From NCBI GenBank assembly GCA_964247055.1, contig OZ176054.1:13392001-13456000 (forward strand): a DNA stretch of 64,000 nucleotides, read 5' to 3'. The notes under the pieces are model-generated. The model did not search any database. It was not told the origin of the DNA and saw nothing but the letters and a program-made list of their open reading frames with translations. The position numbers and the translations under genes were made by a program. Shown here piece after piece: positions 37,843 through 50,942 of the stretch (positions are counted from its first letter, which is position 1; each line of letters starts with the position of its first letter). Origin of the DNA: Paragordius varius (taxonomy: Eukaryota; Nematomorpha).

Positions 37843-39317
37843 ATTAAATTTTAACATATATTTTTGGTAATTTAACATTAATTTAAATAGGTTTAAGGTT
37901 ATTTTTTAGCGAATTATATTGGAATATTGTTTGCTATTTGGATTAGAAATCGAATTTTCGCGTTTATCATAACAAAAACCCAAAAACGTTTGTTTATGTG
38001 AAATTTAATATTGTTTGAATATATAATTTTTAAGTATTTGATCAAAAGATATAGTCAAAGCTCAGTTTTTATGCCCATTTTATTTTAATAACTTTCTCTT
38101 ATATGGCATTTTTCTGTTCTCTTTCCCAAATCCCAATACTCACTCTATTCAAATACTTGAGTTTAAACAAAAACAAATTATAAATTTTGAGTCACTATTT
38201 TTAACACAGATCGGTTTACTTAAAATTAATTATATAACTTATAAATTTATTTGAAAGTTCATCTTAGTTTTATAATATATTCCATCTTTCTAAAATATAT
38301 GATGTCAATATTTATTTAAATGTTGTAAAACAGATTTGGAAATCAATGTTTACAAAACAGTTACCAATTTTAGAGTAAAATCTTTTTGTATGTAAAGCGA
38401 CCAATTTGGCCCTTCTAAAATAAAAACAACAAGAAAGCTATGAAAGTTTAAACTTTTAAAACCCAATTTTCAATAAACTAAATTTCTCTCACGAATCAAA
38501 AAAGTACTATCAACAAATAAAGGTATACAGTAGTGTATGGTAAGAAACAATTAATGGTTTAAATTAAATAATTCCATGTTTTATTATTTATTGTGTTAAT
38601 TAATTTATGGCCAAACTTACTTAAAAGCATACCCTCCTGTATTTCAACTTTTTTGAATGTAAATTTTTTATTAAAATCCAGTATCGATTAACTACATCGC
38701 ACTATATTGTTAAAACCTTTTATAAGTATAGAATCTGATTTAAGGTAACTTTCTTATTGATGTATGTCATATTTGTGTAGAAACATCAGACAGAACAAAC
38801 AAATTTATAAAATTAAAAAAAACCCTTCAGTCTTTTTATATACTGTATATATGTACATAAATTAATTAAAAATTATTTTACATATGCATGTTTTTTATAA
38901 TTAATCAAATGCGTGCCTACATGATATGTTCACGTGTAAAAAAAACACTTGCGATTTTTGTATTAAAATAAGTAAAACTTTTGTTAATCATAATTAACTT
39001 GTTAAAATCAATCATTTTATGTATTACAAAACTTGTAATTGAATCCAATCAAAGAAATTTTTGTAAGATTTCTATCTTTCATTTTAAAATTTTAAGTACA
39101 AAATTGAGTTTTAAAACCAAACCTTCACTATATGGGTTGTACTCTTGTAATTTGCATAAGAATAATCTTTTTTTTCAGTTACAAATTTACTCAAATATAA
39201 AAGGCTATATACGAACATTTTTTTGAATATATAAGATATTCCTTCTTTTTGCATTCAAAAAAATTAATTTACATATAATATCTAATTTTAATTTCACGCT
39301 ATAATAATTCAAATCAC
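37843..39317. other. AT-rich interval without recognised features
   Basis: No gene, repeat unit or RNA gene recognised. Confidence 0.5.
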
Positions 39318-42300
39318 ATGTACTTGAATCAACAAAATCATAATTCTACACTTAAACATTTAAACGAAAACATATTTGTTGGAAATGGTCATAGTGTATC
39401 TCCTTCTCCCTTATTGTCGCAAAAATTGTCTCAAGTTTCCAAAAATCCAAAACTCTTTTCAAACTGTAATAATGCCCTATGCTCGGAATCAAATGAATTG
39501 TCGTCTACTTATTCGTATAGTAGTCTAGATTCGCCTTTATCAGATGTCGCAACTTTTCAACTTTGTCCCATGTCAACTTATATAAAACAAGATCCAAAAC
39601 AATGTAGCAATCTAATTATTAACGATAAAGATATTGATGATTTTTTGGATGAAATTTCACTGACCAGTTATCCCTCCTCAGAAAACCAGTATGTTTGTGC
39701 AAACATTGAAGCTCAAAATGAAAACATGCCAGAACATGACGGAATCGATTGTTATCGAAATATTTCAAAGCGAATTCCAAGTAATAATCCATTTAGTAAT
39801 ATGAATGGAACAATTGAACAAACTAATATGCAGACTGGTTCTGTTGATATTTCAGAGGGATATAATGGAAAAATGAACGCCAGACCACCTCCTATATTAA
39901 TTGTTCGCAAAAATAATGGAATAAATCTCAACTTTAGGCAAAATATGCCAGAAATTGTTTCTAAAACACCATATACTGATAACTGCATTGAACCAAAAAA
40001 TTTAATTACACAATCTTACAATTATTATAATAAAGAAAAAAATAATTTAGTGCTTTCAAATCCTAATGAAACAGTAAATGAACTGACCAATCCGAAAGCC
40101 TGGTGCCTGAAATTATCCTTAAACTTATGCATTCAATCTGAAAATTTTAAATCTATTACGGGTAATAATTTCATTTTCGACACCTTTTTAAGTTAATATT
40201 TTGATTAATACAAGAAAATTCAACAATATTAATGATTTTCTTGGTTTTAAAAGGCTTTATGCATTTTTAGAGTTTCATCTATAGAAATTGTTTGAGCAAA
40301 TATTTATTTTAAGAGGTAAATATTGTAATTAGAGCCATTCAATATAGAAGTGTTTAATATGTACATTAAAAAATGGCTTTAGGCCTATGTGCATATAATT
40401 AATTACCACTCGATGCAATAATAGTCTATTGGTCCTAATTATTGATTCGATTCAGATTATCGATCATTATTTGGCTGCTAATCGTTTATTATTTATGTTT
40501 CATAAGATATAGGTATATATATATATATATACATTTAAGGCTAATATCATAAAACTACCATATATTTTTTATCCTGATTATTTTCCCCGGTTTGTTGAAA
40601 GGGACAGTTTCTTGCGTCATTAAACTATTTTGATAACAAGAGAGCCTCGATATCTCAATTTAACAAATTTCAATTTATACTTAAAATCTAAATTGATAGT
40701 TTGTGTGCTACAGTAGAAAAATTATACGGACAAAATGTAAAAATATAAAGAAAATTTTTTTTCCGAAAGACAACCATACTTTTTCAACCCTAAATTTATC
40801 ATATGAAACCATTTACAGTCATGTTTCCTTTATTTTATCAAAAAATTATTTTCTTTCGTTAAATGGGTATAATATTTGGTAAAAAATGGAATAAACAAGA
40901 GCTCTATGGTATTAACAATATCATATTCATCAAAAAGTATAATTACCATTCTTGTTTTTTCCATTCTTTACCAAATATTTATACACACATGACTGTAATA
41001 ATAATAGTATAATATGTCATTGATTATGTCACTAATATATATTCTATTTAACACTTTGCAGTTTAAAACAATGACTTATATTTAAAATAATAAGTTTAAA
41101 ATAATATGGTTGTCTTTTGAAAAAAATTGTTATATTTACATTTTGTCCATATATTTTTAATTTCTACTGTTAAAGGGCATTATTAAGAATTAGACAAAAC
41201 GTAATAACCAAATAACAAATATTTTTCCTAAAAACAACCTCAAACCTTGTTTTCATACATAAACTATACATTAAAATTTGAAATGATGTAATTCAAATTA
41301 CCAATTTACATCTCTGATTCCCATTTCGTTAACCAAACAATGATTTTTATTTGAAAAAATTAAAATTTAAAATCTGTGGTTGTCTTTTGATTTTTATCTT
41401 AAATTTTAAAGTTTTGCCTGTATATTTTATAATTTTAAGAATTTTTAAAATTAGATGCGCACGAATATTTTTAGAGGTTGCGTAGGATGGGGCTTTAATC
41501 TTATGTAAAAAACAAGTATTTTTCAATATAAAACTCTAAAAAAATATCCGTTATCATTGATATTTTTTAAGGTAATTATTTTTAAATCGCTTTAATTTTA
41601 TCAGTATTAAAAAGAGAAGTATTAATATCAAGAAATGCAGATATTAATAGAGCTAAACTATGCTTTACAATGGTTATTATGAAATGGCGTATTTAACATA
41701 GAATGAAGTCTACCCAGTTAATTTGAAAAAGTGCTGGCTAATTTTAGATTCTATACCGTATACCTAAAAACCCGATTTTTAGATCCCACGTGTTTCCCGA
41801 GAATTTACTCCTAAGCCACGTTATTTTTATATGATATTTCGTGTTTCACAGAGTGCTCAGCCCTATCCAGTGGTAAAAGACAGAATCCCTCGGCTATTCT
41901 ATTTAAACATTATTATTATATACAGTCTCATAACTTGGCGCAAATTGATTTTTACATATAAGTAAGATTAACAAATGATTATCACAAAAAACAAAGAATA
42001 TTATAATGAAAAAAATGATTAGCACATGGTTAAAAAAGTATAAATACACCATATACTCCCCTTGATGAATCCTTTCTGTTGTATCTACTAATTTATAATA
42101 TTTTTTAACTATGTGCCCATCATTTTTTTCATTTAAATATTCATCTGTTTTTATTTGATAATCATTTGTTAATCTTACTGATGCCTGCATATTTAGCAAA
42201 GAGTGGAGATGATCTTCCAGCTGATTTAAAAAAGCAATCTTGATTTTTCAATCAATAAAACTTTTAATTAAACCACATAGTCTCTTATTTATGCGAATCT

Positions 42301-45231
42301 GTTTTAAAGCACGTTTATTTTTATTATAGTGTATGCAACATAGGGTGGCCTGCCAAGGGTCCAATTCAAAAGACACAAGAGAATGTGACCTTTTATCATT
42401 TTTGCCCGTGATGACATATTGATGTTTTATATCCCAGGGCTCAATCTTGTAATTAAACTACTCTATTGAAAGTTATTTACGTTATAATTTAAATATCAAA
42501 CATTATTTTCATGTAAGGGTTTAAAAAGCTAATATTTTTTGCAGTTGTGAACATCTAGTTTAGAATTTCAACAGCTTCAAATCTCGATTAAACTAGACAG
42601 CTTATTTTAAAATAAATATTAAGAATTTGCTGGTAAAATGCCATCTGAAATGCTAGAGTCTTTTTTTAAACTTTCTAACCGTAATATTTATTTGCCGATT
42701 GTATTAGCGATTCGAAATTTAAATTAAAAAAAATGGTGGAAAAAGTTTAAGATGAAACTTTTTATTATGCGCCTAAAAAGCTAAAGAAAGCAATCCAGCC
42801 TAACACCTTACCTTATTAAGATATTTAAATTCCGATTTTGTATAAAACTAGTTCAAAAGGTCATTTAGTGTTAATTTTGATTATTAAATACCCTTAATCA
42901 ACGGGTAAATTTTTTCACCGAACTATTTTTGATAGACAAACTTTTTTTAAAATCGGAACTGATAGAAGCAATCAGCATCTACAAATTATGTGAAAAATGT
43001 GTTTTGTATATCTTAGAATATTTCTTACCGTTTCTTCAAGACTTTAAAAAGCTAATTACAATAATGTTTACCAAAAAAATTTTTTATAAGCAAAGTATTT
43101 ATTTTCTAATAAAATGACATTGATATATGTCATTATCTGGCACAACTGTGGGTAATTTCAGATTTTGGCGTCTATTTAAAAGAGATTTCTGAAAGATATT
43201 TTTATATCTGTCATAAATATAATCTTGATTATTTTCTTTAAATAAATATTATATAATATATATATTATAGGTTATTTTTATACCCTCAATTTGAACACCC
43301 AAATAGAAATATATTTTGCCGAATCTATGTTATAATTTAAATATGATATATTAAAAATAAAAATGGGAATATTAACCCTTCAATTCGAATTGGGATATCT
43401 AAATACCCCAGACTGAACTTAATTTAATATTTTTAAAAAACTACTGGAGGAAACGGCAATTTAAATTTATGCTTCTATTCTGATAAATATTATATAAATA
43501 TGCCAAAATATCTTGATAAAATTTTATTTTGAAAAAAAAGTTACATCTCAAACTACTTCGACGCCATTTTTATTTTACTAAATTTTTGCAAAATATCGTC
43601 TTTATTTAACTTTAAGGGTAAAACCAAAGCTAATTTTTAATATAAATTACATCTAACGATGATAGAAATAGAAAAAGCGGTCTAATTTATATTATTTTTA
43701 ATTTTACCATTTGACACATGTCACGTTGACGAAATTTTTACCTTTCGGTTTTAGCTTAAAATAAGTAATATTAAGTATTTTAGAGTAAATTTTTTTATAT
43801 GTTTCGGTTTATTAATGTTATATAAGTGCAAAATTTTGCCAAGGTGTCGATTTCTTTCATATTTTTTAAAGTATTTGATTTTAAACAGGCCTGGGGTATC
43901 CAACTACCCCAATTTGAATCGAAGGACTTAAATGAGTGTATTGTATCCAAGTGTTAATATTACTATTTTTATAATTTATATAATCATATGATTTTTATCT
44001 GTACATGAAATCATCGGTATATTCGAAATCGATACGAAGGTTAAAATATTTTTGAGTTTTTTTTCCTATATAATTTTTGCAGTAATTATTTTATTATAAT
44101 TAATATTAAAATTTTCCTGTTATTAAATAAAATTTTTTAATATTTAGCTTTGATTTCCGAATATACGAAGAAAAGTATTCCTACTTTAACCAGAAATTCA
44201 ACCAATTTTGACAAAGCTTCAGAGTGTAATAACGACTCTCTCAACACCGAATCAACTTTTAAAACATTGAAGGAAAACCTAACGCATTATATAAGGTAAG
44301 CTATAACTTTTATTTTACATTTTTAACAATACCATTATCTTTGAGATTTTTTCAAGCCCAGAATTATTAAAAGATTTAAAAACATTAATCAGATTAGACT
44401 GAATATGTAATAGCTTTTAAATTATTAATTATCTTTTTATAAAAAAATGATATCGCCAAACTTTTTAATTTTTTTTAGATTTTAGTAAACCGCTAAACAC
44501 ACTATAATAAATATTAAAATTAATTCCAACCGGGCCAAATTTGGGTATGCTTTTATAGCGAATGCGCTAAAATTTAAAATTGGAAAAAATATCTTTTACT
44601 TTTTCGCCCTACTTTGGATTATTTTATATTGTTAATGGTCAAATAAACCTATATTATGGTTTGATAATATAAATAATTAACTTTGAAAATTTCACTGTAC
44701 ATTTTAGTGGTAAAAGCTTGAAAAATATTGGTTTAATAAGCTATCTGTTTCAATCAGGCATTGGATTCGTTTTAATTTGGAACTCTAGTAGTTGAAAAAA
44801 ACTAGTAAAAGTATCGGCATTTTTTACAGGAGAACAATGTTTGAATGTCATAAATTAAAACAACTTCTAAAACATTATTTACAAGTTTAAGCACGAGGGT
44901 ATAAAATTACTCCAAAATATAGTCGTCTACAAAAATGAAATATAGTTAACCGTAATTTTAACCTATATTAAACCATTTAAAATGAGTTTTTTTGTTTAAT
45001 AGTATACGAACAAATGTAGTCTTTGATGATCAATGTTACAAAATGCATTTTGGCATTACATATATATCATTGCAAGTTTTGTGCTTTAGTATAAAAAATA
45101 ATGAAGCACTACTCGCCAAAAAGATTGAACGACCAAATAAAATATTTTTAGGTCTCTATGGCAAGCGCCAGAAAATACCAACAATAACATGGCTGTTTGA
45201 CACATATATGCAGTATTTATGCTTTAAATAA
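39318..45231 (+). CDS. Asn/Ser-rich protein, probably three exons
   Basis: A first exon starts at a real ATG (39318) and stays open for 292 codons. A GTAATA donor near 40162 (phase 1) could join it to 44147-44294 (phase 1 in, phase 2 out) and then to 45001-45231, which ends in a stop. The first 270 residues are low-complexity Asn/Ser/Pro-rich with an acidic stretch (DIDDFLDEISL) and an IKQDP motif that resembles a SUMO site. Both would fit a transcription-factor activation region, but no DNA-binding domain is visible. The last exon has the pattern CYKMHFGITYISLQ and a basic-aromatic end. Family unknown. The first exon may instead be a complete intronless gene of 292 codons. The 4-kb gap holds MITE-A copies and piggyBac-like MITE copy 2. 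Confidence 0.45.
40709..41170. mobile_element. MITE-A copy carrying a nested MITE
   Basis: Outer ends TACAGTAGAAAAATTATACG and AATTTCTACTGT belong to MITE-A. The left arm is followed at 40814 by a different TA-flanked element, and the MITE-A interior resumes after 40997 with the usual CATTGATTATG and AACAATGA segments. A degraded MITE-A follows at about 41185-41430. Confidence 0.75.
40814..40997. mobile_element. Small TA-flanked MITE inserted in MITE-A
   Basis: 184 bp bounded by TACAGTCATGT and ACATGACTGTA. Inner inverted pairs (AATATTTGGTAAAAAATGG and its complement near 40965) make most of it a hairpin. Tc1/mariner type is inferred from the TA ends. Confidence 0.75.
42057..42220 (-). CDS. 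Possible lone exon, coiled-coil-like
   Basis: Between an AAATCAG acceptor and a GTATAT donor the minus strand is open for 54 codons with a hydrophilic, helix-prone sequence (starts LEDHLHSLLNMQASVRL, ends VDTTERIHQG). Composition is more protein-like than in surrounding frames. No neighbouring minus-strand exons were found, so it may be an isolated exon, a pseudogene fragment or chance. Confidence 0.25.
43372..43959. mobile_element. piggyBac-like MITE, copy 2
   Basis: Left end TTAACCCTTCAATTCGAATT followed by AAATACCCCAGAC; right end ATCCAAGTGTTAA. Shares the interior (for example ACGCCATTTTTATTTTAC) with the other two copies. Confidence 0.7.
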
Positions 45232-45433
45232 ATACCTCAAGAGATTATAAAATTTAGGGCCATAAAAAGACGCGTTTAGGGACGCGGTTCGAGTTCCACT
45301 GAATAATGTGTCAAGAAACAAGAAATATAATATGTCTACTTTTTAACTAATTAGGTCTTACACAGATACTTGTGATTGCTGCTGCGTTGATCAACCCAAT
45401 TCAAACTTGGAAAAGAAACCGTCCGCTGTGGAA

Positions 45434-46693
45434 ATGGATAGCAAATATGAAAAAAGTGATTACAACACAACACCACCACCTCATCAGGTAATACATCACA
45501 ATCACTCACATGCCCCAACATGTCCCATGTATAACCACAACCATAAAAATGGGAATAATTCCTTCTTGAAATCTCCCACTCTTTCCGCTTGCCTCAACGG
45601 TGTCTGCAACTTGGGATCCAAAACCCTAGAAGTTTTACCGGCTCGTGCCCAAAAATTTGTGCATGATGGAACACAATGCGGTACACAATACTACAACACA
45701 TTGCAAAAACAACTAAGCACCAATTATGAAAAACTGCAAGGCACTGAAGGTTATCGATCTATGCGACAATTTTTGAAGGATCGCCCGCTTGTATCGTTTG
45801 TGAGCGCAACTGTTTTGCTATTTACCTTTTTCCCCCTTATTACATTCCTTAGCTTTGTGCTTGGATCGTTTTGTTTTACCCTGTTTGGATTCATTATGAT
45901 TGAAGGTATATCTAATACCTAAAAAATGTCTTCCAGTGTATTGCTTAAGGAAACTAACTTTTTATTTAAAGCTGTAGGTTATGGTTTATACTTTCTTTTG
46001 TTTATTTTATAATAAAATATTTCATACTATTCAGGTACGCTATTATCCATTGCAACTATCATCGCCTTTTCATCCATTACCATTTTGGCTTGGATTGGTT
46101 TACTGGTTGCCGTTGGACTTTTACTGGCTTACACGGTTACATCACGTATCGTACACTTTTTCCGGGGTACTCTCATTCCTCGTGGCAAAGAGCGAGCAAA
46201 TTCAGCCTATTGCTTTTTTCGTTCCCACATCCCCAAAACACTATTTTTGGATGATACTGGTTCCAACGGTATTTCTGCCTGTAAATGCTGTCAAGCAGGC
46301 ACGAATGCTGAGTCGATGTGTCACACATGTACAAAAACTCTTAATAATAGCCATCAAAGAGTTGTGGGTTTGGTTGAGTCAAATCATTCTCCTTATCATT
46401 ACGGTCCACGTAATGCTAAGGATAGTGATGATGACAACGCTAAACCCATCGATATGGCTAGTCACAGCAATACTTTTAACCATAACAATAGTACCAATAG
46501 TAATACGTATTTTCGAAGGAATATCACATCCTCGAATAATACCTATAATGGGCGCACGGCCCCATCTAATCACTATTATACGTCCAGTCCGACAAATACT
46601 GTCATCACTTCTTCGGTCAAGACGGAAAAGGCATCGAGAGAGACCAACACGGGACTGCCTCCGACTTTGGGGGATTCTACGACCAATTTTTAA
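45434..46693 (+). CDS. Promethin/LDAF1-like lipid-droplet assembly protein, two exons
   Basis: Exons 45434-45905 and 46035-46693, phase 1 junction, 376 residues from the first ATG. The frame is open upstream to an acceptor near 45355 (adding a CDCCC cluster), so a further 5' exon is possible. Residues about 115-195 form four closely spaced hydrophobic segments (RPLVSFVSATVLLFTFF, LSFVLGSFCFTLFGF, MIEG, LAWIGLLVAVGLLL). These match the promethin hairpin block of LDAF1, which works with seipin in the ER to start lipid droplets. Flanks differ from vertebrate LDAF1: a His-rich N-terminus (HHNHSHAPTCPMYNHNH) and a long C-terminal tail with CKCC and CHTC motifs followed by Asn/Ser-rich sequence. 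The gene is visibly GC-richer than its neighbours. An AATAAA lies near 46860. Confidence 0.8.
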
Positions 46694-48500
46694 GCGCCTA
46701 TCCAGTACCCCACAAATATGACGACGACATTGGATTGTGATGGTTTTTTAAAAAACTAAAACTACTTTTTTTATTGGAAATCACCACATACTTTTTGTCT
46801 TTTAATCATTTTAAATTAAACGATGTAATTAAATGTTTTTCGACTTTTTACTTTGCTTAAATAAAAAATTAAGCATGCTTGCATGCTATCTCTGCTCAAT
46901 ACAATTATCTCGCTACTGTTTGTAAAATATTATTTTATTTACGCCTAATTGCATTAGATTGTTGTTTGCGCTAATATTACTTATCTATCTACCTAATATT
47001 CTCAATAACTTGAGGCATAATTGCATATTATTTTGATTTCATTCAACCGATTATGGTAAAACACCGAGTACAATTGTAAATATCTTGTGTGCAAAACAAT
47101 TCTATTTTAATTATGCCGTCTGTATATTCTATACTTTTATATAGTTTATAAATTGTGGCAATTAGTATTATATAAATAGAAATGTACATATATATATAAT
47201 TATTCGTATTTAATAAATTTACACAAATTTATTTTTATCAATTCAAAATCTGATCTATCGATAAGACTGGACTGTCATTACAATATGCGTGTGGTTTTGG
47301 TAAACAAAGGTGTCTGTTGAAGGTCAAATAATATTTTAAGCTTAACGTTATGTCCAAAGTTTTGTTGATAATCAATTTATCAAAAGATAAACACAGTTAT
47401 GAACACATCTAAAGATTGTCCAAAAAAATGATGAGGCCAAATTATAAACAATGTAAAATTACAAATGATAATTTGTATTGCTTGGATATTTTTATTGTTA
47501 TAAGTTATAACGGTTATGATTAAGTGTTTTGATCGTATATTTTTTTATTTATTTACAAATCTGTTCGTAGCCAATATGTCTCGAATGAAGTATAGGTTTA
47601 ATTTTTTTAATATTTGAAACTTTTGTACTATTTATAGAGATGACCAGCTTCGCTATCGACAAAATGGAATTATTAATATATTAAAATTAAAAGAATAAAT
47701 ATGTTAATCAAAAAGGGTCCTACCCAGTGTAATATAATTGCTTGAGTATATGCCATTATGACCAAAATGTTTAACATTATTGAATTCATATAATTATATG
47801 GTCAGAAATTTTGTTTTAAGAGATGGCATATTTTATAAAAGCAGGGGCCTACACACTTTAAAATTTATATTTAACGAGAATTAGCTAACAAGATTATCGA
47901 ATCTTTATGATTTGATAAGTTATTAATATTGCTTTAATGCTATTTTTATATGGGAGCGTATTGTACGAACGGTACCTTGGCCAAAGGCTACTATAAGTTG
48001 GAATAAAAATACAGGAAATAATCTTCATTAAATCCATATGGCTACAAAGGTTTTCTGCAGGCTGATTTCATAATCAAGCTGTTTTGTATGGTGGCACATT
48101 TAGATTCACCACATATTTTATGAAAAGCTCTTAACTAAAATCTTTTCCTTTATACTACGCGATACACCTAAAACCATTTTTGATTTTGTATAGTCAGCTA
48201 ACTTGAGATAGAAATTGCTAGCCACGTTGCTTTACCAAGCGGCATATACAACATGTCGACCCCTACACACAGGTGTATGTAATAAATGGCCATATAACCT
48301 TTGTATAGGAAATGGCTATAACCCTGATTGAATCCTTATGATATCTTTATTTTCCAAAATAAAAATAATATACAGTTTAGAGTCTCTTTTTACCTTTTTA
48401 ATTTAAAATAAAGGACTTAATTGTATCTAGACTGTAAAGGCTTTAACACTCGCCTGCCTGCCCAGGGCTGACAGTGATGATGAAAAAATTGCGTAGTTTC

Positions 48501-48541
48501 AGGGTTTGAACTCTGGCACGCAGTGTGCGAGTTCAAGCCCT
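48501..48541. other. GC-rich hairpin with a tRNA-like B-box
   Basis: AGGGTTTGAACTC and GAGTTCAAGCCCT are inverted with one mismatch around a 15-nt loop. GTTCAAGCCC resembles the internal B-box of RNA polymerase III genes. The upstream CCAGGGCTGACAG segment recurs at 26353. Possibly a tRNA-derived SINE end; no full tRNA fold is possible. Confidence 0.35.
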
Positions 48542-50630
48542 ACCTCCCGAAAATTTGTTTAAAACCACGTGCGACGCAATTTAAACAATGCGGAATACTA
48601 CTTGGGTGTTAATATTGGAAAAATTAAAATAAAAATTATTTCCCGAAGGTTCCATTTTCCAGTAAAAAAAGCTATAAAACCACGTTACTTTAGTGAAGTG
48701 TTTTATAGAGAGAATTAATTCTACCCATTACCTATTTTAATATTAGCGCTGAAAATTTTCTAACTTTATATTGAAAACATCTAAAGCCCATATTTAGGCA
48801 TTTGTTTTAAAGCGAAGTTTACGTTTTTTTTATATGAATTTTACAGAGGATTTTACCCAGCGGCTAATGTTAGAAAAACACCGGATTGCTTTCATATTAG
48901 GAAAATTTAAAATTTGGGGGTAATTATAATCTCACAACTTGAGCAAAAATAATTTTATGGATTTTTTGAAAAAAAATGTCATTTTACATGGGTAAGCTAA
49001 AAAGGGAACTAATTTACAAAGCAGGTCTACTATATTCGGATTCGTAATAAATTCATTTACAAATGGCTATAAGACACGGTTTTGAAGCCAGTTTTTTTAA
49101 TACTCTTTTAGACAAGTTGGGTATCTGAAGCCGTTCGACCAATTTATAAAGGAATTGATATTCAGCACTTTATACAACAGGCAAAAAAAAATTTTCGATC
49201 TTTTTAAAGCCAACATCCCATATATTATTTAGGGACTGATTAGGGTCCATAATTAATTACAGCAATCCTTTGTTAAAATATTATTTTCAATAGACATCAA
49301 CAACCCAAATTCAATCAACTGATATACATTATTTACTGTAACAATTGGCAAAAATATAAAGACACATATTTTTTTAAAAAGACAACCATACTTTTTAATC
49401 TTGATTTTTTTAATATAACTCATTGTTCTAAACTAAAAATTATAATATAGCAATGTAAATTGGTAACACAATCAATTATGTATTTTACGATTGTAATTAA
49501 ATGTTTTTTATTGGATAAATTAAGAAGTTATGGGGATGTGTTTTGATAAAAAATATGTATTTATATTTTTACATTTTGTCCGTATAATTTCAATTTTATG
49601 TAATACCATAATCCGATACAAATTCCTGTCTCATAAATGTCCAAAAAACTATGAAAACAATTTATAATTTACCCATTTTTTGGCAATGTAACATTGCACA
49701 ACTTATTTTATCAACAAATTTCAAAAATTTTAGGTATTAACCACGTTACCATGATATATAAAAAACGCTAATGAAGAAAATACAGTTCGAACTACCTGTC
49801 TGGTTTAAAAGGCTATTATTAGAATAATTGATGCTGAGTTTATTGAACTGCTCAACAATGATAAAATAGCCAATAAAAAATTTGCCTATTTTACATTTTT
49901 TGATTTTAATAATAATAATAACTTTCGTAATGATCGGATTGTATGTAGTTATAGGATGCGTAATTCTAAGTGAAGCAGCAACACTACCCGCAGGTTATAT
50001 ATCTGGCAAAATTATACTGTAATACATATAAGATGAATAATTCCCAAATAATTTTGAGAATATATTACTTAAAATTGTCTTATATAATTTTTATTTTATT
50101 TTTGATAACCTAAAAAATGGGATTTTTAGGCAAAAATAATTTTTTACACAAAATATTTTTTGCCTTTACAAGTGCCAAAGTTTATCTACTTTATAGTAAA
50201 AATTTATACAAATATTAAAACGTTCAACCATACATCTATAAACATATTTGATTATTAACATCTTTCCATATTTTGCGACCCAAAGCCATAAATATATGAA
50301 TGTTTTAAAAATTTTATACCATTATTAATACGAAATGTATTTTATTTATTTAAATCAAATGACAAAAACACTCATACCAGATTGATAATTATGTTTATAA
50401 GCTGGATGTATTATGCGTTCTTTCTTAAAACCGATCCCTTTGAAAATTATAGTGTTTGAAACAAAACAAAGCGTGCAAACTAAAATATAATTTGTTTTTT
50501 TTTCAAAACAAGCCATTTAACCCTTTTGTTTTATGTTTTTCTAGATCAAATGTATGTGTCTTACCAATTTAAATCTCTATCTCTACTTATCAATTTATAA
50601 CAAAAAATTAATTAGAAAAGAAATCAATAT

Positions 50631-50838
50631 TACAGTAAAAACTGAAATTATACGGACAAACGCAATAATACAAAGACTAATATTTGTTTCTAAAAGACAT
50701 CCATACCTTTTTAAACCTTAATTTATCCTAAATCATATTATAACAATCGTAAAAAATATGATTGATTGTGTTACCTATGTACATCTCTATTTCAAAAAAC
50801 GATTTGTCTTTATATTTTTACGTTTTGTCCGTATAATT
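50631..50838. mobile_element. MITE-A copy
   Basis: Left TACAGTAAAAACTGAAATTA, right GTTTTGTCCGTATAATT. It ends about 100 bp before the exon at 50943, and an extra stray right-end fragment lies at 50880-50900. Confidence 0.75.
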
Positions 50839-50942
50839 AAAATACACCTTTCTTTGTAGAAAAAAATTATCTTTATGTTTTTACGTTTTGTCTTTATAAT
50901 TTCTATAAATTCCATTAATACAAAAAAATTTGTCCATATAAG

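Larger units (their letters stand above)
46694..50942. other. Gene-free interval with old repeat fragments
   Basis: Contains diverged fragments of the unclassified TA-inserting repeat (about 47950-48200 and 48640-49090, sharing segments such as AAAATGTCATTTTAC with 55980 and 58285), a short hairpin-bearing repeat at 48467-48550, and MITE-A copies at 49345-49603 and 50631-50838. No coding exon recognised. Confidence 0.55.

Noticed and set aside
45265-45300. Possible tRNA B-box (GGTTCGAGTTCC)
   Set aside because: The bases around it do not form a T-arm stem and no acceptor or anticodon arm could be drawn.
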